A stretch of DNA of 64,000 nucleotides from Bog-473 sp963750075 (GTDB lineage Bacteria; Actinomycetota; Acidimicrobiia; Acidimicrobiales; RAAP-2). The notes below the pieces were generated by a model. It made no database searches, was not told where the DNA came from, and was given only the letters and a program-made list of their open reading frames with translations. Every line of letters starts with the position of its first letter. Position 1 is the first letter of the stretch. A program made the translations under genes and the position numbers. This document shows, in pieces, positions 58,930 to 64,000 of the stretch. The stretch spans positions 124,001 to 188,000 of the forward strand of contig CAVVPG010000004.1 of assembly GCA_963750075.1 (NCBI GenBank), given 5' to 3'.

Positions 58930-60627
58930 CTACTCGACCACCCGGCCGGTGTCGGCGCGGACCGCGGCGGCCGTCTGCAGCAGCTGCGCGGCCAGCAGGG
59001 CCCCGACCCCCTCGCCCGCCCGCAGTCGCAGCGACAGCAGCGGCTCCAGCCCGAGGTGCGTGTTGACCACCCGGTGCGCCTGCTCGCGGCTCTCCTGTCC
59101 GGCGACGAGGTGGGCCGCCACGGCCGGCTCCAACGCCACCGCCACGAGCGCCGCGGCACCCGTGGCGAGGCCGTCGAGCACCACGAGCGACCCGCTCTCG
59201 GCGGCACCGAGGGCCACGCCGGTCAGATAGGCGATCTCGGGGCCGCCCAGCGCGGCCAGCGCCACCATCGGGTCCTCGATGTCGGGGTGGGCCGACGCGG
59301 CTCGGGCCAACGCGGCCGCCACGGTCGTCCGCTTGCGCCCGAGTGTCGCCGAGTCGCCACCCGCGCCGAGCCCGACGGCCTCGTCGGGCGTGAGGCCGAG
59401 CCGGCACGCCACGAGCGCCGCCGCGACCGTGGTGTTGCCGATCCCCACCTCACCGAGCGTGACGAGATGCCCGCCCTGGGCCCGCCCGCACGCACGTCCG
59501 GCGGCGACGATCCGCGCCGCGTCCGACCGCTCGAGCGCGTCGGACGTCACGAGATCGCCAGGCGCCCCGACGGGACGAGCCGAGACGGCGCCGGCGACGG
59601 GATCCCCGGGCACGCCCGCGTCCACCGCGACGACGGTCGCGTCGACGAGACGCGCAGCCACCGCGCCCAGCGACTCCCCCGCCACAGTCGCCTCGAGTAC
59701 CTCGCGCGTCACCGAATCGTCGTAGGTCGAGACGCCGTGACTCGTCACCGGGTGCCCGGACGCCGCGATGACCGCGGTCACCGGTGTCGCGGGCCCGAGG
59801 CCCAGCGCCGCCATGCGGTCGACGGCCCGGTCGAGGGCGCCGAGGGAGCCGGGGGGCGTGAGCAGCACATCCGCCGCGTCGCGGGCGCCGACGACGGAAG
59901 CGGGCTCCGGCGCCTGGAGGTGCGACGGCGGCGGGCCCGGCCCCTCCGTCCAGCGGTCCCACAGCACCACGTCGGACAACGGTCGGCGGGAGGACCAGCC
60001 CGCCCGCTCGAGCCCGGGCTCGGGCGGGCGCTCGTCGGGCCAACCAAGGCAGAGCCAGCCGAGGGTCTCGACCCCCGCCGGCAGGCCGATCAACGCGGCG
60101 AGCTCGTCGGGCGGAAAGAGCGTCACCCACCCGGCGCCCACCCCCTCGACGCGGGCGGCCAACCACAGGTTCTCGATGGCGCAGGCGCACGACCACAGGT
60201 CGGCATCGACGTAGGTGGCACGCCCGAGCACACCCTGGGCCGCTGTCCGCCGGTCGCAGCACACCACGATGCCGACCGGCGAGTCACGCAGGCCGTGCAG
60301 CTGGAGGTCGAGCATCTGGCGCCCGGAGCGTTCGGCCAGGCTGCCTGCCTGACGATGCCACTCACGGTCCGCCATGAGCGCCGCGCGGTCGCGGGTGGCC
60401 GCGTCGCGGACCACGACGAACCGCCACGGCTGGGAGTGGCCCACCGATGGCGCGGCGTGCGCCGCCCCAAGGATGCGCTCCAGCACGTCGGGCTCTATGT
60501 CGTCCGGGCGGAAGCGGCGGATGTCGCGGCGACCGAAGACGGCGGCGTAGAAGGCGTCACGCTCGCGCCGCGCCGAAGGCCCACTCGCGCGGCGCCTCGC
60601 GGCGGGCCCGGGCCGACGAGGTGTCAC
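58930..60627 (-). CDS. cobT: BluB-CobT fusion: lower-ligand synthase plus phosphoribosyltransferase
   Basis: A 565-residue two-enzyme protein. Residues about 20-215 are a BluB-type flavin destructase (AVFGRRDIRRFRPDDIEPDVLERILGAAHAAPSVGHSQPWRFVVVR and GVGAGWVTLF), which makes 5,6-dimethylbenzimidazole from FMN. Residues about 225-565 are CobT (PPGSLGALDRAVDRMAAL, IAASGHPVTSHGVSTYD, TLGEVGIGNTTVAAALVA with the catalytic-type Glu, ALGGPEIAYLTGVALGAA), which activates that base with nicotinate mononucleotide. Start GTG 60627 overlaps cobC by about 70 bp; a later start is possible. The fusion couples synthesis and activation of the lower ligand. Confidence 0.92.
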   Translation of the reverse strand: MTPRRPGPAARRRASGPSARRERDAFYAAVFGRRDIRRFRPDDIEPDVLERILGAAHAAPSVGHSQPWRFVVVRDAATRDRAALMADREWHRQAGSLAERSGRQMLDLQLHGLRDSPVGIVVCCDRRTAAQGVLGRATYVDADLWSCACAIENLWLAARVEGVGAGWVTLFPPDELAALIGLPAGVETLGWLCLGWPDERPPEPGLERAGWSSRRPLSDVVLWDRWTEGPGPPPSHLQAPEPASVVGARDAADVLLTPPGSLGALDRAVDRMAALGLGPATPVTAVIAASGHPVTSHGVSTYDDSVTREVLEATVAGESLGAVAARLVDATVVAVDAGVPGDPVAGAVSARPVGAPGDLVTSDALERSDAARIVAAGRACGRAQGGHLVTLGEVGIGNTTVAAALVACRLGLTPDEAVGLGAGGDSATLGRKRTTVAAALARAASAHPDIEDPMVALAALGGPEIAYLTGVALGAAESGSLVVLDGLATGAAALVAVALEPAVAAHLVAGQESREQAHRVVNTHLGLEPLLSLRLRAGEGVGALLAAQLLQTAAAVRADTGRVVE

Positions 60628-61567
60628 CGACCAGCGGGACCGGCCGTTGCCAGCTCATGCGACGGGCTCGGGGTGCGGGCGGCGTGCGGAGCGCGGCCGC
60701 CTCGAGCGCGGCGGCCAGGCGCCCGAGCCCCTCTTCCGACGGCACCGCGATGCGCGTGACGCCCGGCAGGCCGAAGCTGGCACAGTCGCGCACGACGACG
60801 CCCCGCGGGGCCAGCGCCTCCCGCAGTCCGCCGCGCTCGACCAGGACCCAGTTGGCGTCCGACGGGCGCACGGACAGGCCGTGGTCGGAGAGCAGCGCCG
60901 TCAGCCTCTCCCGCAAACCGGCCAGAGCGGCGCTCCAGCCGGGGAGGTCGACGGCCGGGAGCAGGTCGGGCAGGGCCGCCGCGGCGAGGCCGCCGACCGA
61001 CCAGGCGGGCTGGCGGGCGCGGCAGCGCGCCACGAGGTCCGGGTCCGCCAGCACGTACCCGATCCGAAGGCCCGGGCAGGCCAGCAACTTCGTCAGCGAC
61101 CCGACCACGACCGCATTGTCCCCCCGCGTCCAGTGACCGCTCGCCAGGGGGTAGAAGGCCTCGTCCCAGACCTCCGCCCTCTCCCCCGGCCCGGCCAGGA
61201 GCCCGCTCGGGCTGTGCGGGTTGGAGCGCCAGAGCGGGCCGCCCCGGCGCGGGTGCAGCCCGAACTCGGGCTCATGGACGCGCCCGCCGATCTCGGCGGC
61301 GACCAGCGCGATGGCCTCGGCGCCGCCGTTGGTCAGGAGCAACCGATCCGGCGCGACCCCGATCGCGCGGGCCAGCGCCTCGGTCGCTGCGGTCGGGTCC
61401 GGGTACGCACGCGCCGACGCCAGGTGTGGCGCCAGTACGGCGACGGGGTCCGGGGCCAGCGGGTTCAGGGACATGGAGAGATCGAGCACCGAGCCCGGGT
61501 CGAGCCCGAGCGCCTGGGCGACGGCCCTGCCGTCGCCGCCGTGGGAACCAGCGGGGGGCAGCGTCAC
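60557..61567 (-). CDS. cobC: CobC-type threonine-phosphate decarboxylase/aminotransferase-like
   Basis: A 336-residue fold-type I PLP enzyme. Motifs: LDLSMSLNPLAPDPVAVL, RAYPDPTAATEALARAIG, LLTNGGAEAIALVAAEIGG, the PLP lysine K160 in VVGSLTKLLACPGLRIGY and the Arg-binding DANWVLV. In cobamide synthesis it provides the aminopropanol-phosphate linker precursor used by CobD. GTG 61567 overlaps the cobD stop (GTGA). Name caution: cobC/cobD are used differently in Salmonella and Pseudomonas. Confidence 0.88.
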   Translation of the reverse strand: MTLPPAGSHGGDGRAVAQALGLDPGSVLDLSMSLNPLAPDPVAVLAPHLASARAYPDPTAATEALARAIGVAPDRLLLTNGGAEAIALVAAEIGGRVHEPEFGLHPRRGGPLWRSNPHSPSGLLAGPGERAEVWDEAFYPLASGHWTRGDNAVVVGSLTKLLACPGLRIGYVLADPDLVARCRARQPAWSVGGLAAAALPDLLPAVDLPGWSAALAGLRERLTALLSDHGLSVRPSDANWVLVERGGLREALAPRGVVVRDCASFGLPGVTRIAVPSEEGLGRLAAALEAAALRTPPAPRARRMSWQRPVPLVGDTSSARARREAPREWAFGAARA

Positions 61568-62478
61568 CGCGCCCCCCACCAGCGCGCGCAGCCGATCAGT
61601 GCCAACCCTGCGGCAAGCGCGGCGGTGACGTCACCCGAGAGCCGGACCGCGGCGCCGATGTCCTCCACATCCGGCGACCGGCCCGTGCCCAGCCAGGGGC
61701 GCTCCTCGACGCGGTCGCCGTAGCGGCTCGCCCCCCGAGCCGGAGCTCGAGCGCGGCCGCGAACGCGGCCTCAGCCACGCCGGCGTTCGGGGAGGGGTGG
61801 GCGGGCGCCTGGCGCCGCACGGCACCCCACACCGCCCGCGCCGCGCGGGGCCGGACCAGGGCGACGAGCGCCGCGGTCAGCCGGGCCGGCACCCAGGCGG
61901 CAACGTCGTCGAGACGAGCGCTGGCCCAGCCGTAGTTCGCGTAGCGCGGCGAGCGGTGGCCGACCATGGAATCGAGAGTGTTCACCGAGCGGTAGCCGAG
62001 CGCACCGGGAGCACCGGCCACCGCGCCCCAGAACGCCGGGCGCGACGACCGCATCCACCGTGTTCTCGGCCACCGACTCCACGACGGCGCGGGCGATCTC
62101 GCCGGGGCCCAGCTCGCTCGGGTCGCGCCCGACCAGAGACGGCAACAGCCGGCGCGCCCCATCGAGGTCCTGCGCCTCGAGGGCCCGGCCCACGTCGACG
62201 GCACTGGCGGCGAGCGCCCGCCCGGCGACGGCGGACGACGTCGCCAGCGCGGTGGAGCGCACCACGGCGCCGACGCCCAACCCGAGCGTGACGCCGACCA
62301 GCGCGTGCAGGAGGCCCACTCCCCGCTCGTCGCGGTGGATGCGGCGCTCCAGCCCGGTCATGACCGTCGCGAAGAGCACGACCGGGTGGACGGCGGAGGG
62401 TGGCTCGGGCAGCAGGCGGTCGAGGGCCAGGCCGGCCGCCGCAGCGAGCGGACGCGGCACGCCCCTGCCGCGGGTCAT
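61564..62478 (-). CDS. cobD: Adenosylcobinamide-phosphate synthase CbiB/CobD (two apparent frameshifts)
   Basis: CobD (CbiB) attaches the aminopropanol arm to the corrin ring in the membrane. ATG 62478 overlaps the cobS stop. The first part reads GLALDRLLPEPPSAVHPVVLFATVM and VAENTVDAVVAP in one frame; from about 62036 the frame shifts to FWGAVAGAPGALGYRSVNTLDSMVGHRS and YANYGWASARLDDVAAWVPARLTA; near 61737 it shifts again to SRYGDRVEERPWLG and ends at 61564 next to cobC. One C too many at 62036-62040 and one G missing in the G run near 61735 explain both. All family motifs are then present in order, so the gene is probably intact. Confidence 0.88.
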
Positions 62479-63191
62479 CGTGCCGCCAGGGCCAACAGAC
62501 CCACCGTCTCGCCGATGACGCCCATGGCGCCGAGCACGTCCCCGGTGTAGCCGCCGAGCCGGCGGAACGCGAACCAGACGACGCCGGCCATCGCGACGAC
62601 CTCGACGCCAACGACCACGACGCCGCGGCTGCCGGCACCGACCGCGGCGAGAACGAAGGCGGCCGCCATGCCGTACGCGGCGACCCCATAACGCGAGGCT
62701 GCCGAGTGGCCCTCGCCGACGAAGGCCGTTGCGGTTCCCCCGTCGGCATGGGCGTAGGGCAGCGAACGCGCCACCACGCCCATCATCGTGCGTGATCCGC
62801 ACCACAGGCCGACGATCACCAGCGGGCGGGCGACGGTGACCGCCAACGCCGTCACCCGGAGCGACAGCACGAGGACGAGGGCGACGGCGCCGAACGCCCC
62901 GATCCTCGGGTCGGCCATGATCTCGAGCCGCCGGGCCCGGCCCACGGCCGGCAAGAGGCCGTCGGCGGCATCGGCCAGGCCGTCGAGGTGCAGGCATCCA
63001 GTGATCGCCGCATCCACAGCCACGGCGACGACGGCCGCGACCGCGGCCGGCCACACACGTCCAGCCACCCACCATGCCGCGCCCACGAGGGCACCGACCG
63101 CGACGCCGGCGAGGGGGAACCACGACAGGGTGCGCTCGTTGGGCTCGGCGGCCCGCCCCAGCACGGTGAGGAAGGAGAGCGCTCGCCTCAC
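62475..63191 (-). CDS. cobS: Adenosylcobinamide-GDP ribazoletransferase
   Basis: CobS joins activated corrin (from CobU) with alpha-ribazole phosphate (from CobT) in the membrane, completing cobamide assembly. The 238-residue polytopic protein has the family motifs RALSFLTVLGRA, the Asp-rich GCLHLDGLADAADGLLPAVGRARRLEIMADPRIGAFG and GGYTGDVLGA. GTG 63191 overlaps the cobU stop (GTGA). Confidence 0.94.
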   Translation of the reverse strand: MRRALSFLTVLGRAAEPNERTLSWFPLAGVAVGALVGAAWWVAGRVWPAAVAAVVAVAVDAAITGCLHLDGLADAADGLLPAVGRARRLEIMADPRIGAFGAVALVLVLSLRVTALAVTVARPLVIVGLWCGSRTMMGVVARSLPYAHADGGTATAFVGEGHSAASRYGVAAYGMAAAFVLAAVGAGSRGVVVVGVEVVAMAGVVWFAFRRLGGYTGDVLGAMGVIGETVGLLALAAR

Positions 63192-63700
63192 GGGAGCGAT
63201 CCCGCCGGAGGGAGGAGCAGGGAGCGTCCGGCCACCACCAGGTAGACGCGATCGGCTGTGGCGGACACGGCGAGGTTGAGCGCGCCGAGGGCGTCCTGGA
63301 AGCGCCGCCCCGCCTCGGTGCTCGGGTGCACCGACAGGCCGACCTCTTCGGAGACGAGGACGGTGTCCCCGCCCCGCCGGCGCAGCGCATCGCACAGGGA
63401 TGAGCCGTCTGCCGACCCAACCGGGCCGGTGAGAGTACGCGCCACCCACGGCCCGAGCGAGTCCACCAGGACGGTCCCCGGCAACGTCGCCAGCAGGCCG
63501 GCCAGGTCGTCGCCCGCGTCCAGGGTGTCCCACCCCGGGGGACGCCGGCGGCGATGGGTCGCCACGCGCGCCTCCAGGTCGGCGTCGCCGGCGGGGACCA
63601 TGGTGGCGACGTAGGTCACCGGCGGCCCGTGGCCCGCCGCGAGATCCTCGGCCACCGCCGACTTGCCCGAACGCGTGCCACCGAGGACGAGGGTGATCAT
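63188..63700 (-). CDS. cobU: Adenosylcobinamide kinase/guanylyltransferase
   Basis: CobU phosphorylates cobinamide and transfers GMP from GTP. The 170-residue protein has the P-loop LGGTRSGKSAVAE (7-14) and the likely guanylylated His H49 in VATHRRRRPPGW, followed by TVLVDSLGPWV and VLVSEEVGLSVHP, all conserved. ATG 63700 overlaps the cbiZ stop (ATGA). Confidence 0.95.
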   Translation of the reverse strand: MITLVLGGTRSGKSAVAEDLAAGHGPPVTYVATMVPAGDADLEARVATHRRRRPPGWDTLDAGDDLAGLLATLPGTVLVDSLGPWVARTLTGPVGSADGSSLCDALRRRGGDTVLVSEEVGLSVHPSTEAGRRFQDALGALNLAVSATADRVYLVVAGRSLLLPPAGSLP

Positions 63701-64000
63701 GGTTTCGCCATCCCCGCCAGCAGGGCGGCGTACACGGCGCGCGCGGTCCGGCATCCGAACTCCGAGCGCGGCCCCCCGAAGGGCTCCGCCCTCCCCGACG
63801 GCGGGCAGAGCACGGTCACGGCATCCGACGCGGTGCCGGTGCCGGCCACCCCGGCGCTGAGCAGCGCCTGCACCTTGGCCTCGGTGACGGTGCACAACAG
63901 GTTGGCCAGGGCGGCGTCGGTGTGACGGACCGGCAGGAACACGACGATGTTCACCGTCCCCGGTGCCTGGGCCCGCGCCGCGTGCGGACGGTGCCTGGGC
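63697..64000 (-). CDS. cbiZ: Adenosylcobinamide amidohydrolase CbiZ, C-terminal part (runs off the window end)
   Basis: CbiZ clips the aminopropanol arm off salvaged cobinamide so that it can re-enter synthesis as cobyric acid. The window holds about the last 100 residues: RPHAARAQAPGTVNIVVF, ALANLLCTVTEAKVQALL, GVAGTGTASDAVTVLCP and the family end FGGPRSEFGCRTARAVYAAL. The frame stays open to base 64000; an ATG/GTG at 63954 lies inside the domain, so it is not the real start. It overlaps cobU by 4 bp, making it the first visible gene of the cobalamin operon. Confidence 0.9.
   Translation of the reverse strand, partial: PRHRPHAARAQAPGTVNIVVFLPVRHTDAALANLLCTVTEAKVQALLSAGVAGTGTASDAVTVLCPPSGRAEPFGGPRSEFGCRTARAVYAALLAGMAKP

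Noticed and set aside
1..64000. tRNA, rRNA, CRISPR arrays, IS elements or prophage genes
   Set aside because: I looked for T-loop strings, spaced direct repeats, transposase and integrase motifs and terminal inverted repeats and found none that hold up; a tRNAscan/ISfinder run would be needed to exclude weak cases.

Overview
The window is high-GC DNA (strong G/C bias at third codon positions, many GTG starts, 4-bp GTGA/ATGA gene overlaps) from an actinobacterium. The backbone order thrS - HIT - pgsA - patA - pimA - pdxS - pdxT - yebC - ruvC - ruvA - ruvB - yajC - secD - secF - rel - hisS is the order known from Mycobacterium and other Actinomycetota. Genes for phosphatidylinositol mannoside synthesis, a MshC-like ligase, an F420:NADP oxidoreductase and an InhA-type FabI fit the same group. 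Acidimicrobiia or a nearby uncultured lineage is my best guess, but nothing in the window proves it. I found no tRNA, rRNA, CRISPR array or insertion sequence.

Layout. 0-6.2 kb (minus): 5' end of hisS, rel, secF, secD, yajC. 6.2-7.0 kb: gene-free region with strong secondary structure. 7.0-9.6 kb (plus): OmpR-type response regulator and histidine kinase. 9.6-14.9 kb (minus): ABC exporter, then ruvB, ruvA, ruvC, yebC. 15-16 kb: alpha/beta hydrolase (plus). 16-22.7 kb (minus): pgsA, patA, pimA, M48 protease, pdxS, pdxT, purU. 23-26 kb (plus): GT2 glycosyltransferase and an EF-G paralogue, inserted between pgsA and the HIT/thrS block. 26.1-32.2 kb (minus): F420:NADP oxidoreductase, mshC-like, thrS, HIT phosphorylase, flippase-like protein, lipoprotein. 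32.2-37.2 kb (plus): fabI, polyprenyl-phosphate sugar transferase, small membrane protein, ABC exporter. 37.2-39.4 kb: a divergent SDR / nitronate-monooxygenase-like pair flanking a KstR-like palindrome. 39.5-41.8 kb: a membrane-anchored protein with an S/T repeat linker, and a polytopic membrane protein. 41.9-48.4 kb (plus): tight operon of nitroreductase, biotinyl-carboxyltransferase fusion, GH3 glycosidase and MFS exporter. 48.5-58.9 kb: surface polysaccharide locus (GDP-mannose 3,5-epimerase-like, four glycosyltransferase or methyltransferase genes, Wzx-, Wzy- and Wzz-like proteins). 58.9-64 kb (minus): cobalamin salvage and late assembly (cbiZ, cobU, cobS, cobD, cobC, bluB-cobT fusion).

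Functionally the window joins envelope construction (PIM lipids, polysaccharide priming, flipping and polymerisation, Sec export), DNA repair, stringent response, B6 and B12 synthesis and redox cofactors. Several otherwise intact genes (secF, secD, the histidine kinase, the EF-G paralogue, the S/T-linker protein, and cobD twice) each carry a single-base indel, mostly in a G/C run. This pattern looks more like residual sequencing error than gene decay, so the 'broken' genes should be read as probably intact.
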